Of a DNA stretch of 64,000 nt, positions 18,036 through 26,233 are shown in pieces. A model generated the notes under the pieces. The model saw only the letters and a list, made by a program, of their open reading frames with translations. It made no database searches and was not told where the DNA came from. Source of the stretch: Actinomycetes bacterium (GTDB lineage: Bacteria > Actinomycetota > Actinomycetes > Propionibacteriales > Propionibacteriaceae); NCBI GenBank assembly GCA_023443125.1, contig JAEZVO010000056.1, forward strand, positions 1 through 64,000, read 5' to 3'. The stretch's first letter is position 1. The number at the start of each line of letters is the position of its first letter. The translations under genes and the position numbers were made by a program.

Positions 18036-18980
18036 ATGAACGGGGAACACTCATGGGTTGTGCAACGTGCCGATCTTTCCAAGTATGCGTGGCTGTCCAT
18101 CGCTGCCGCGCTTGCCACGCTCCTGCTGAAAACCGGGGCGTGGTGGATCACCGGCTCGGTGGGCTTGCTGTCGGACGCAGCCGAATCGACGGTGAACCTC
18201 GTCGCTGCCATCGTGGCGCTCATCGCGCTGAAGCTCGCCGCAAAACCCGCCGATGATGCCTTCCACTATGGGCGAAGCAAGGCCGAATATTTCTCCGCCG
18301 CCGTCGAAGGCGTGATGATCTTCATCGCGGCCATGGTCATCATCGGCTTCTCCGTCGAAAGGCTCATCAACCCGCAGCCACTCGAAGAAGTGGGTATCGG
18401 GCTGCTCATTTCGGTGCTCGCATCGCTCATCAACGGCGCCGTAGCCCTGGTGCTCATTCGCGCTGGCAAGGCCCACCGCTCCATCACGCTGCGCGCCGAC
18501 GGCCAGCACCTCATGACCGACGTGGTCACCTCCGCTGGGGTGCTCGTCGGGGTAGGGCTCGTGTGGCTGACCGGCTGGATCTGGCTCGACCCGGTTGTGG
18601 CGCTGCTCGTCGGGCTGAATATCCTCTGGACGGGATGGAAACTGCTCGCTGAATCCTCGCGCGGCCTGCTCGATGAGGCGCTGCCGGAGGAGGACCGCCG
18701 TCAGATCGCGACGATCATGGAAGGCTCGGTGGGTGAGGAAGTGGAATTCCACGCGGTGCGCACCCGCGTGTCCGGGGCGAGATCGTTCCTCGAGTTCCAC
18801 ATGCTCGTGCCCGGCAAGTGGAGCGTGCAGTACGGCCACGACCTCATGGAAGACCTGATAGACGAGCTCGTCACCGAGTTCCCTGGCCTGCAGGTGCTCG
18901 GCCACCTCGAGCCCATTGAAGACCCACGCAGCTACGACGACATCGAACTCGACGTCGAGCGCACGCCGCGCAATACGTGA
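18036..18980 (+). CDS. CDF-family cation transporter (FieF-like)
   Basis: Second cation diffusion facilitator of the window, 314 residues, with six membrane segments and a cytoplasmic C-terminal domain (FHAVRTRVSGARSFLEFHML). TM2 shows LLSDAAESTVN and TM5 shows ADGQHLMTDVVTSAGV with the H-x3-D site. It lacks the His-rich loop of the first CDF and is closer to the FieF/YiiP group (Zn or Fe efflux). The start is uncertain: ATG 18036 is used, only 16 bases from the divergent patatin start, so the two promoters must overlap each other's coding region. It is convergent with the GHMP kinase gene. Confidence 0.88.
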   Translation: MNGEHSWVVQRADLSKYAWLSIAAALATLLLKTGAWWITGSVGLLSDAAESTVNLVAAIVALIALKLAAKPADDAFHYGRSKAEYFSAAVEGVMIFIAAMVIIGFSVERLINPQPLEEVGIGLLISVLASLINGAVALVLIRAGKAHRSITLRADGQHLMTDVVTSAGVLVGVGLVWLTGWIWLDPVVALLVGLNILWTGWKLLAESSRGLLDEALPEEDRRQIATIMEGSVGEEVEFHAVRTRVSGARSFLEFHMLVPGKWSVQYGHDLMEDLIDELVTEFPGLQVLGHLEPIEDPRSYDDIELDVERTPRNT

Positions 18981-18993
18981 CGCGTCGCGCTCG

Positions 18994-20178
18994 CTACGAG
19001 AGCTTGTGGGCCGGTGCGCTGGGCTGGGTGATGATGAACTCCGGGTTGGTATCCGGGAACTCGGCGCGGTAGCGCTCGCCCCAACGCGCAGCGAACTGCT
19101 CGGCCTCGTCCTTGCGGGCCAGCGCCCACGTCGAGCCGCCAAATCCGGCGCCGAACGCCGACGCGGCAGGGGCACCGAGCTCGCGAGCGAGCTCCACCAA
19201 ACGGTTCGTTTCAGGAATCTGGTTGCCCAGACGTTCATCCGCGTTGCGGTGCGACCTCAATGCAGCTTCTCCGAACGCCTCAACATCGCCTGCTTCGAGT
19301 GCCTTGAAGGCCTGCGGGATACACCGCGTCACTTCTTCGACGAATGCCTCCAGGCGGCGGGTGAGGGCCTCATCATCAGCGACGATCTCGCGCAGGCCAG
19401 CAACCCCGTCTTCGACACCCAGGATGTCGTTGAGGATGACGTCGTCTCGGCCGGTGGCGTCGTTCCAGCGCTCGAGCAGCTCCTTCGTGCTACTCGAGAG
19501 ATAGTTGTAGCGCTCTTTCACCGCGCCGGACTTCTCCGCGCGCACTCCTGATACGCCGACGACGAAGCACCAGCCATCGGGGAGGGCGCATGATCCGTAG
19601 CGGCGGCTGGGGATGTAGGAAAACTCAGTGATCTCGCCTTCGCGGCAGGCGATCATGGCCGTCTGGTCTTGCGCTCCAGCCAAGGTTCCCACGCCGGCGC
19701 TGCCGGGGAGGCCGGGGTAGTCATAGCCGTTCTCAACGCAGGAGCAGTAGCTGGCCAGCTCGAGCTCGTCGTGGATGTAGTCAGTCCATCTAGGCGACTC
19801 GAGGAGACCAGCATGATCAACGAGGGCGAGCACGGCGGCGCACACCAGCGCTGACGACGAACTCATGCCGCTGGCCGCAGGGAGCGTCGAAGAAATCTCG
19901 AAGCGCACGGGCTCGAGAGGCCCAAAGTTCAGCGTGAGGCGGTCCAGCACCACCTGCAGGTAGTGGCCCCAGTGCCCAGGGCCCGCCTGTAGCGGCTGCC
20001 CGGGGATCAGCTCGATGGTCTCGTCGGGGAATGCATCTGAGGTGGCGCGGAACACGTCGTCAGATGCGACGGCGACCGTCACTCCGCGGTCGACTGCGGC
20101 GAGGAGCGAGTGCCCGCCGGCATAGTCGGTGTGTTTGCCGAATACCTCGATGCGTCCGGGCACGAACCAGCTAGTCAC
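18994..20178 (-). CDS. galactokinase-like GHMP kinase
   Basis: GHMP-family sugar kinase, 394 residues. Motif 1 is PGRIEVFGKHTDYAGG where E. coli-type galactokinases have GRVNLIGEHTDYNDG, motif 2 is LPAASGMSSSSALVCA, and motif 3 is AFGAGFGGSTWAL. All three are intact, so it should be an active kinase, but the GKHTDYAGG variant marks a divergent branch and the substrate need not be galactose. No galT, galE or galactose permease is nearby. Its start overlaps the stop of an orphan dhaL gene by 4 bases, an unusual partner for a galactokinase and a hint at another sugar. Confidence 0.8.
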   Translation of the reverse strand: MTSWFVPGRIEVFGKHTDYAGGHSLLAAVDRGVTVAVASDDVFRATSDAFPDETIELIPGQPLQAGPGHWGHYLQVVLDRLTLNFGPLEPVRFEISSTLPAASGMSSSSALVCAAVLALVDHAGLLESPRWTDYIHDELELASYCSCVENGYDYPGLPGSAGVGTLAGAQDQTAMIACREGEITEFSYIPSRRYGSCALPDGWCFVVGVSGVRAEKSGAVKERYNYLSSSTKELLERWNDATGRDDVILNDILGVEDGVAGLREIVADDEALTRRLEAFVEEVTRCIPQAFKALEAGDVEAFGEAALRSHRNADERLGNQIPETNRLVELARELGAPAASAFGAGFGGSTWALARKDEAEQFAARWGERYRAEFPDTNPEFIITQPSAPAHKLS

Positions 20179-20849
20179 GAGTGATCTCCAGAGGTGTGAG
20201 GGGCGTCATTGTTCGCACTGAGGAACGCCGCTTGGCGGGCGGTGATCTCGAACAGCAGGGCCATGGACGCGGCGCCTGGGTCGACGTGGCCGACGCTGCG
20301 TTCACCCAACAGCGCTGCGCGTCCGCGTTGGGCGAGCATGTCGCGGGTGGCTTCGGAGGCCTGCTTGGCCGCGTCCGCGGCGCGGGAGAGCGCGTCGGAG
20401 GTGGACGCGTCGGACGGAGCTGCGTTGAGGCTGCGTACCGCGGCATCGAGGGAATCAGCCATCGTTTTGTCGCCGATCTCGGCGCGCCCTCTGGCCTGCA
20501 CTGCATCGCGAGCGGATCCGAACGCGTGCGCCAGCGTCACTGCGCTCAGCTCGGAGGGCCAGGAGGCCGACAGGGTGAGGAAGAACGTGCCGTAGAGCGC
20601 ACCCGATGCGCCACCGATGGTGCCCAGGAGCTGCATGCCGATCTGACGAAGCGCCAGCTTCGGCGTGTTGTTCATCACAAAGTCGACGTTGACCGCGGCG
20701 TCAAAGCCACGCGACATGTTGGTGCCATGGTCGCCGTCGCCAATCGCAGTGTCGAGGTCGTCAAGCATCTGCATGTTCGCGTGAAACGTGGTCCTCGCAT
20801 CACCGAGCCATGCCTGCATTGCACCGAGTCCGAATCCCATGTCTGCCAT
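20175..20849 (-). CDS. dhaL: dihydroxyacetone kinase subunit L (DhaL)-like, orphan
   Basis: A 224-residue protein matching the ATP-binding DhaL domain: LDDLDTAIGDGDHGTNMSRG with the Asp residues that bind ATP-Mg, QLLGTIGGASGALYGTFF, and GDKTMADSLDAA, then GRAALLGERSVGHVDPGAASM at the C-terminus. DhaL normally works with DhaK, which binds the substrate covalently; no DhaK or DhaM is in the window. It is followed with a 4-base overlap by the GHMP kinase. The start at 20849 is tentative (a second ATG is at 20840). Confidence 0.85.
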   Translation of the reverse strand: MADMGFGLGAMQAWLGDARTTFHANMQMLDDLDTAIGDGDHGTNMSRGFDAAVNVDFVMNNTPKLALRQIGMQLLGTIGGASGALYGTFFLTLSASWPSELSAVTLAHAFGSARDAVQARGRAEIGDKTMADSLDAAVRSLNAAPSDASTSDALSRAADAAKQASEATRDMLAQRGRAALLGERSVGHVDPGAASMALLFEITARQAAFLSANNDAPHTSGDHS

Positions 20850-20870
20850 TCTTGCGCTTCGGGCGTTGCC

Positions 20871-21119
20871 CTACCTAATTCCGCGCAGGAAGTCTTCGTC
20901 GTCGTCGGGCGCACGGTTGGGGAGCGGCTTGCGCGGCGCGTTCGTGGGGCGCCCCAACGCCAGCCAGCTGACGGGGCCAACCACCGGAACGCAAATCACG
21001 GCGAAGGCCCACAACCATTTCGGCAGCCGCCGCACGCGGGCGCTTCGAGCCTGCGCAACTTCGATGACGCAGTAGAGCGTCAACATGATGATCGCGACGA
21101 TGAGCAGCACCCTAGGCAT
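20871..21119 (-). CDS. small PLDc_N-domain membrane protein
   Basis: An 82-residue protein with two membrane segments (VLLIVAIIMLTLYCVIEVA and WLWAFAVICVPVVGPVSWLAL), the pattern of the short PLDc_N (phospholipase D nuclease N-terminal) family common in actinobacteria. The tail ends in an acidic DDDEDF stretch. Members often lie near menaquinone or respiratory genes, and this one is immediately beside menE, divergently oriented. Function unknown. Confidence 0.8.
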   Translation of the reverse strand: MPRVLLIVAIIMLTLYCVIEVAQARSARVRRLPKWLWAFAVICVPVVGPVSWLALGRPTNAPRKPLPNRAPDDDEDFLRGIR

Positions 21120-21191
21120 AGGAACCAGTCTAGCTTGCGCTCAGAAGACGTCACGTATGGGATTCGGAGGGCTACAGGTAGCGGCGATAGC

Positions 21192-22160
21192 ATGACGCGC
21201 ATGACCAGCCCCACCGTCGACGATGTGCAACGCATGCTCTCCGGAGGCCCAGGGCTGTGGCTGGCGTCGGGAGAACCTCCGGAACTGCCCTCGGATATCG
21301 GTGTGGTGTTGGAGACCTCAGGATCGACGGGGACCCCGCAGCGCGTGGCGCTCACCCGTGAACAACTCGTCGCTGCCGCCCGGGCCAATCGAGAGTATTT
21401 CGGCTGGGATGCGACGTGGCACCTCGCCCTGCCCAGCCACTACGTGGCCGGGCTGATGGTGCTCGTTCGAGGCGTCTTGGGCACAGGCGTGGGGGTGTGC
21501 TCGTCGGATCTCACCGACGCCGCACCCGCACCCGGCCGCAACTGCCTCTCCATCGTCCCCACCCAGCTCATCCGCGCCCTCGATCAGCGCCTGCCGCTCG
21601 ACGGCTTCGACGCGGTGCTCGTCGGGGGAGCGCCGCTGCGCCAGGACGTGCGGGAGCGCGCTGAGGAGTCCGGCGTACGCGTGGTGGAGACGTACGGAAT
21701 GAGCGAGACCTGCGGTGGCGTGGTCTACGACGGCGTGCCGCTGCCCGGCGTCGAGGTGACTATCGAGCGCGGCCTCATTCGACTGAGCGGGCCGATGGTC
21801 AGCGGTGGGTCGCTGCTGACGAAGGACCGCGGCGAATGGGCCAATAGGCGCCTCCGCGTGCTCGGACGTGCGGATGACATCGTCATCACCGGCGGCCTCA
21901 AAGCCGACCTTGCCGCCGTGCGGGCCGCCGTCGCATCCCTCGATGCCGACGCCTGGGTGCTCGCCGTCGACGATGACGAATGGGGGCAGCGGATCGTACT
22001 GTTCGCCACGGCAGGCACCCTCGACGAATGGCGAGCGCGGCTGCGCCCGGCGCTTCCGAAGCACGCCCTCCCGCGCCAGCTGTGCGTCGTCGATGAGCTG
22101 CCGCGAACGCCGGGCGGCAAGCCAGACCGCGAAAAGCTCCTAAGATGGCTGACGCAATGA
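21192..22160 (+). CDS. menE: o-succinylbenzoate--CoA ligase
   Basis: AMP-forming acyl-CoA synthetase that activates o-succinylbenzoate in menaquinone biosynthesis. The AMP-binding motif is ETSGSTGTPQRVALT near residue 45, then VVETYGMSETCGG, the hinge RVLGRADDIVITGGLKADLA, and the C-terminal catalytic lysine in PRTPGGKPDREKL. At 322 residues it is at the short end of the family, mainly through a short N-terminus. Assignment to MenE rests on the downstream menA-menC-menD. The ATG at 21192 is used (21201 is an alternative); its ribosome site is weak. Confidence 0.92.
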   Translation: MTRMTSPTVDDVQRMLSGGPGLWLASGEPPELPSDIGVVLETSGSTGTPQRVALTREQLVAAARANREYFGWDATWHLALPSHYVAGLMVLVRGVLGTGVGVCSSDLTDAAPAPGRNCLSIVPTQLIRALDQRLPLDGFDAVLVGGAPLRQDVRERAEESGVRVVETYGMSETCGGVVYDGVPLPGVEVTIERGLIRLSGPMVSGGSLLTKDRGEWANRRLRVLGRADDIVITGGLKADLAAVRAAVASLDADAWVLAVDDDEWGQRIVLFATAGTLDEWRARLRPALPKHALPRQLCVVDELPRTPGGKPDREKLLRWLTQ

Positions 22161-23032
22161 CAAGCTTCAACATCTGGGTCGAAGGCGCTCGCCCCCGGAC
22201 GCTGCCCGCCGCTGTCGCCCCCGTCCTCGCCGGCGCTGCCGCCGCCATGTACGCCGGGCGCGTCGACCTCCTCCTCACGGTGCTCGCGCTGCTGGTGGCC
22301 GTCGCGCTGCAGGTGGGCGTGAACTACGCCAACGACTACTCCGATGGTGTTCGCGGCACCGACGAAGACCGCGCCGGGCCGTTGCGCCTCACCGCATCCG
22401 GGCTGGCTGAGCCTGCCCAGGTGCGACGTGCCGCCTTCGTGAGCTTCGGGGTAGCAGCGCTGGTTGGCCTCGTCATCGTGTGGCTGACGGCGCAATGGTG
22501 GCTGCTCCTCGTCGGCGCACTGTGCATTCTGGCGGCGTGGTACTACACCGGCGGCAAGCACCCGTACGGCTACATCGGGCTTGGTGAGGTGTTCGTCTTC
22601 ATTTTCTTCGGGCTGGTCGCCACCGTCGGCACCACCTACATCAACGTGCTCGCCGCGCCCTGGTACGCGTGGTGTGCTGGCGCCGCCGTCGGCGCGATGG
22701 CGTGCGGGGTGCTCGTCGGCAACAACCTGCGCGACATCCCCACTGACGAGGAGGTGGGGAAGCGCACCCTCGCCGTGCGCCTTGGCGACCAAGGCACCCG
22801 ATGGTTCTACGCTGCCCTAGTGCTGCTCGCTGCCGCGTCGGTGGTGGCCTTCGCGGCGGGCACTACGTGGTGGGCGCTCATCGCCCTCCTGGGGCTTGGC
22901 GTGTGCGTCGCCCCGCTGAAACTTGTGCTCGGCGGAGCCACTGGCAGTGCGCTCATCCCCGTGATCCAGGGCACCGGTATGGCGGGCATCGGCATCGGGT
23001 TCGGGCTCGTCGTGGGGGTGTTCCTCGCGTGA
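22157..23032 (+). CDS. menA: 1,4-dihydroxy-2-naphthoate polyprenyltransferase
   Basis: UbiA-family membrane prenyltransferase attaching the polyprenyl chain to dihydroxynaphthoate to give demethylmenaquinone. The 291-residue protein has the opening WVEGARPRTLPAAVAPVLAG, the first Asp-rich motif NYANDYSDGVRGTDEDR and the second NLRDIPTDEEVGKRTLAVRLG, with about eight to nine membrane segments. The ATG at 22157 overlaps the menE stop by 4 bases (ATGA); an ATG 12 bases earlier is possible. It precedes menC with a GTGA overlap. Confidence 0.95.
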   Translation: MTSFNIWVEGARPRTLPAAVAPVLAGAAAAMYAGRVDLLLTVLALLVAVALQVGVNYANDYSDGVRGTDEDRAGPLRLTASGLAEPAQVRRAAFVSFGVAALVGLVIVWLTAQWWLLLVGALCILAAWYYTGGKHPYGYIGLGEVFVFIFFGLVATVGTTYINVLAAPWYAWCAGAAVGAMACGVLVGNNLRDIPTDEEVGKRTLAVRLGDQGTRWFYAALVLLAAASVVAFAAGTTWWALIALLGLGVCVAPLKLVLGGATGSALIPVIQGTGMAGIGIGFGLVVGVFLA

Positions 23033-23973
23033 TCGTCTACGACATCGCCATGCGCGTCCCGTTCCGCGGGCTGCGCAGACGTCAAGGCGTACTGCTGGAG
23101 GGCAAGGCCGGCTGGGCCGAGTGGAGCCCGTTCCCCGAATATGGCGACGAGGAAGCTGCGACGTGGCTGCTCGCCGCGCTGGACATCGCCGAACACGGGT
23201 TCCCCGGCCCGTTCCGCGACCAGGTTCCCGTCAACGGCATCGTGCCCGCACTCGCGCCCGACGATGCGGTGCGGCGGGCGAGAGAAACAGGCTGCCGCAC
23301 CATCAAGATCAAGGTGGCCGGTGAAACCTCCCTCGACGATGACCTCGCCCGCGTGCGCGCCGTGCGCGAGGCGCTCCCGGAGGCCCAACTGCGCGTCGAC
23401 GCCAACGGCGGCTGGAGCCTCGATGAGGCCAACCGCGCGCTGAGCGCGCTGGCGCCCCTGCAGCTGCAGTACGCCGAACAGCCATGCGCCAGCGTCGACG
23501 ATCTCGCCCGCCTGCGCTCCCTGGGGCTGGGCGTGCCCATCGTCGCCGACGAGTCCATCCGCAAAGCCGACGACCCGTACCGCGTGGCGGAACTGGATGC
23601 CGCCGACGGCATCGTGCTCAAGGTGCAGCCACTCGGCGGCATCCGCCGCTGCCTGGCGCTGGCCAAGGAGCTGAGGATGCCGTGCGTGGTGTCGTCGGCG
23701 GTGGAAACCTCCGTCGGCATCGCTGCGGGGGTGGCCCTGGCCGCGGCCTTGCCGGAACTGCCGTGGGCGTGCGGGCTCGAGACCGTGCGGCTGTTGGAGG
23801 ACGATGTGGTCAAGCGCCCCCTGCTGCCGGAAGACGGGTGGCTGACACCGCCGATCGTCGGCTTGGAACCGACGCTGGCGTCGCGGCACCTGGCCGACGA
23901 GGAGACGACTAGGTGGTGGCAGGCGCGGTTCGAGCGGGCGCAGCGCGTGCTCGAGGAATCGGGGCAGCTGTGA
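23029..23973 (+). CDS. menC: o-succinylbenzoate synthase
   Basis: Enolase-superfamily dehydratase making o-succinylbenzoate from SHCHC. The 314-residue product shows the catalytic K-x-K (RTIKIKVAGE), the metal ligands in RVDANGGWS, YAEQP and VADESIR, and the second catalytic lysine in GIVLKVQPLGG. I start at the GTG at 23029, which overlaps the menA stop (GTGA); the open frame continues upstream inside menA but that part is not homologous. Confidence 0.94.
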   Translation: MIVYDIAMRVPFRGLRRRQGVLLEGKAGWAEWSPFPEYGDEEAATWLLAALDIAEHGFPGPFRDQVPVNGIVPALAPDDAVRRARETGCRTIKIKVAGETSLDDDLARVRAVREALPEAQLRVDANGGWSLDEANRALSALAPLQLQYAEQPCASVDDLARLRSLGLGVPIVADESIRKADDPYRVAELDAADGIVLKVQPLGGIRRCLALAKELRMPCVVSSAVETSVGIAAGVALAAALPELPWACGLETVRLLEDDVVKRPLLPEDGWLTPPIVGLEPTLASRHLADEETTRWWQARFERAQRVLEESGQL

Positions 23974-23998
23974 TGCCGCACTGCGGGAAGGATCGAGC

Positions 23999-25537
23999 AT
24001 GAGCAGTGTGGAGCTGGGCGCAGTGGTGGCGCACACGCTGGCGCGGATGGGTGTTGCCGGCGTGGTTAGCGGTGCGGGGTCGCGCAACGCCCCGCTGTCC
24101 ATGGCGTTCCATCGTCTCGACGCCGACGGTGCGCTCTCGCTGCACGTCGTCGTCGACGAGCGTTCCGCCGCCTTCCGTGCTCTCGGACTGGCCAAAGCGA
24201 CGGAAAAGCTCGCCGTGGTGGCAGTCACCAGCGGATCCGCCGTCGCGAACCTACACCCTGCCGTACTAGAAGCCCGGCACGCCGGGGTGCCGATGCTCGT
24301 GCTCACCGCCGACCGCCCCATGGAGCTCGTCGGCTCCGGTGCCAGCCAAACCGCCGACCAGGTCGGCATCTTCGGCCCATCTGTGCTGGGCACGGTGCGG
24401 CTCTCCTCGCAATCCGGCGGCCCTGCGGCGTGGAGCGCCGCGGTGCAGCGCGCCGCCCACCTTGCGCTCGGCACCCGCACCCGCGAGCCCGGGCCCGTGC
24501 AGCTCAATCTCGAATTCACGCCGCCGCTCGTGGGGCAGACGCCCACCCCCGACGTGCACGTCACGCATGTCGCGGCGAGCCGGGGCGGCGATGTCGTCGA
24601 GCTCGTGGGAACCAAACGCACCGTCGTGGTGGCAGGCGAGGCCGGGCCCGCCGTTGGCGCGGAGGCTCGGGCGCTTGCCGAGCACGCCGGCGTGCCGCTG
24701 CTGGCTGAACCCGCGTCGAACGCCCGGGCCGGCCGTTGCGCCATCGCGAACTACCGCCGGCTGCTGAACCAGGAACTCGCCCATGACGTGGAGCGGGCCA
24801 TCGTCTTCGGGCATCCCACCTTGTCACGGCCGCAACTGGCGCTGCTCGCACGTGGCGACGTTGAGGTCGTCGTCGTGACGCCGCGCGCCACCTGGCCTGA
24901 CACCGGGCACCGCGCGAGCATCGTCGCCGAACGAGTCACCCTCGGGCAGCAAGACCCAGGGTGGCTCGCGCGCTGGCGCGAAGCCGACGCCGCCATCGAG
25001 GGCAACGCCGCGTGGAACGGGCGGGCCGTCGCCGACGCTGTGCTCGCCGCCACCGGGCCGGAGGAGAACCTCGTCTTCGGCGCCAGCAACCTCATCCGCG
25101 ACGCCGACCTCGCACTGATCCGGGCCACCCCGCCCACCACCTGGGCCAGTCGCGGGCAGGCCGGTATCGACGGCACCATCGCCACCGCCGCCGGCATCGC
25201 GCTCGGCAGCGGGCGCGGCACCACCGTTCTCCTGGGCGACCTCACCGCCCAGCACGACATCGGCTCGCTCGCCCGCCCCAAGTCGGAGCCGCGCGCCCGC
25301 TTGCGCATCGTGATCGGCGACGACAACGGCGGCTCGCTCTTCCACAAGCTCGAACAGGGCCAGCCGGACTACGCCGACGCGTTCGAACGCGTCTTTGGCA
25401 CACCGCAAGACGTGGATCTCGCTGCGGTGGCCGGGGCCTTCGGTTGGAATACGACGGTGGCTACCTCCCGCACCGAACTGGAGGTCGCACTTGCGAGCGA
25501 CGCCGAGTGCATCGTCGCGAGGTACTCGAGGCCCTAG
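23999..25537 (+). CDS. menD: SEPHCHC synthase
   Basis: Thiamine-diphosphate enzyme condensing isochorismate with 2-oxoglutarate in menaquinone biosynthesis. The 512-residue product has the N-terminal GVVSGAGSRNAPLSMAF segment, the catalytic-glutamate region HVVVDERSAAFRALGLAK, TSGSAVANLHPAVLEA, and the ThDP/Mg motif GDLTAQHDIGSL through DDNGGSLFHKLEQG. A GGAAGGA site precedes the ATG. It closes the menE-menA-menC-menD run; menB and menH are not here, while menG and menF follow at 28.8 and 31.8 kb. Confidence 0.95.
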   Translation: MSSVELGAVVAHTLARMGVAGVVSGAGSRNAPLSMAFHRLDADGALSLHVVVDERSAAFRALGLAKATEKLAVVAVTSGSAVANLHPAVLEARHAGVPMLVLTADRPMELVGSGASQTADQVGIFGPSVLGTVRLSSQSGGPAAWSAAVQRAAHLALGTRTREPGPVQLNLEFTPPLVGQTPTPDVHVTHVAASRGGDVVELVGTKRTVVVAGEAGPAVGAEARALAEHAGVPLLAEPASNARAGRCAIANYRRLLNQELAHDVERAIVFGHPTLSRPQLALLARGDVEVVVVTPRATWPDTGHRASIVAERVTLGQQDPGWLARWREADAAIEGNAAWNGRAVADAVLAATGPEENLVFGASNLIRDADLALIRATPPTTWASRGQAGIDGTIATAAGIALGSGRGTTVLLGDLTAQHDIGSLARPKSEPRARLRIVIGDDNGGSLFHKLEQGQPDYADAFERVFGTPQDVDLAAVAGAFGWNTTVATSRTELEVALASDAECIVARYSRP

Positions 25538-25610
25538 CTGTACTAACCGGAGACATGGATCGACCTCACTGAGGACCCTCCGGCACCCTCCCCACTTTCG
25601 TTCCTAACTG

Positions 25611-25646
25611 TTGACACATATGCTAGGTGTGTATACGGATAGGAGG
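25611..25646 (+). promoter_or_regulatory. promoter and Shine-Dalgarno of the AbiE-like pair
   Basis: A consensus -35 TTGACA (25611-25616) is followed by TATACG at 25632-25637 (15-base spacer) and a perfect AGGAGG at 25641-25646. ACACA and TGTGT arms flank a 9-base centre within it, a possible site for antitoxin autoregulation. The start is close to the ribosome site, so the leader is very short. Confidence 0.5.
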
Positions 25647-25654
25647 TGAGTGGG

Positions 25655-26233
25655 GTGACGGTGATAGATCTGAGATCGGTGTTCACACTCGAGCAGGCCC
25701 GTGTGGCAGGTCTGCGCAAGGACGAGGTTTACGACCTGCTCGCGGCTGAGGAAATTGAGCGCGTCGGACGTGGTGTGTACCTGCGGCCAGGCGTGATCGA
25801 TGAGCGCTTTGTTTCTCTCGCCGCCGCGACCGCTGTGCGATCGGAGGCGACGTTATGCCTCACCAGCGCGCTCGCGCATCATGACCTCACCGACGTGATT
25901 CCGTTCGGCACCGACATCGCCCTGCCGCGCGGCACCAGGCACCCGGCTGGGTTCGACCACGTGGCATGGCACAGTTTCGCCACCGACACCTTTACCCTCG
26001 GACGCGAAACACGCCAGGTCGCTCCGGGTGCGTCGATAGCGATCTACTCGCCCGAGCGGACCATCATCGACTGCTTCCGGCTCATGCATCAGGAGGGGAG
26101 CGAGACCGCTCATGAGGCACTCCGGCGATGGCTGCGCCACAAAGGCTCAACGCCGGCGAGATTGCTGCGCATGGCCGATGCCTTCCCCAAGGCGAAGCCG
26201 CGGCTGCGTCTGGCGTTGGAGGTGTTGCTATGA
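25655..26233 (+). CDS. AbiEi-family antitoxin of a type IV toxin-antitoxin pair
   Basis: A 192-residue protein of the AbiEi antitoxin family: an N-terminal winged-helix region (FTLEQARVAGLRKDEVYDLL, then RVGRGVYLRPG) followed by the C-terminal antitoxin domain with the typical SPERTIIDCFRL and ALRRWLRHKG segments. Such proteins repress their own promoter and neutralise the partner nucleotidyltransferase without necessarily binding it. I start at the GTG at 25655 because AGGAGG lies 8 bases before it. It overlaps the toxin gene by 4 bases. Confidence 0.88.
   Translation: MTVIDLRSVFTLEQARVAGLRKDEVYDLLAAEEIERVGRGVYLRPGVIDERFVSLAAATAVRSEATLCLTSALAHHDLTDVIPFGTDIALPRGTRHPAGFDHVAWHSFATDTFTLGRETRQVAPGASIAIYSPERTIIDCFRLMHQEGSETAHEALRRWLRHKGSTPARLLRMADAFPKAKPRLRLALEVLL

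Noticed and set aside
18020..18223. N-terminal extension of the patatin gene to 18223
   Set aside because: It would overlap the start of the divergent CDF gene and lacks a ribosome site; 18019 has AAAGG at good spacing.
20181..21191. Long N-terminal extension of menE (open frame from 20181)
   Set aside because: It runs antisense through dhaL and the PLDc_N gene and has no acyl-CoA synthetase similarity.
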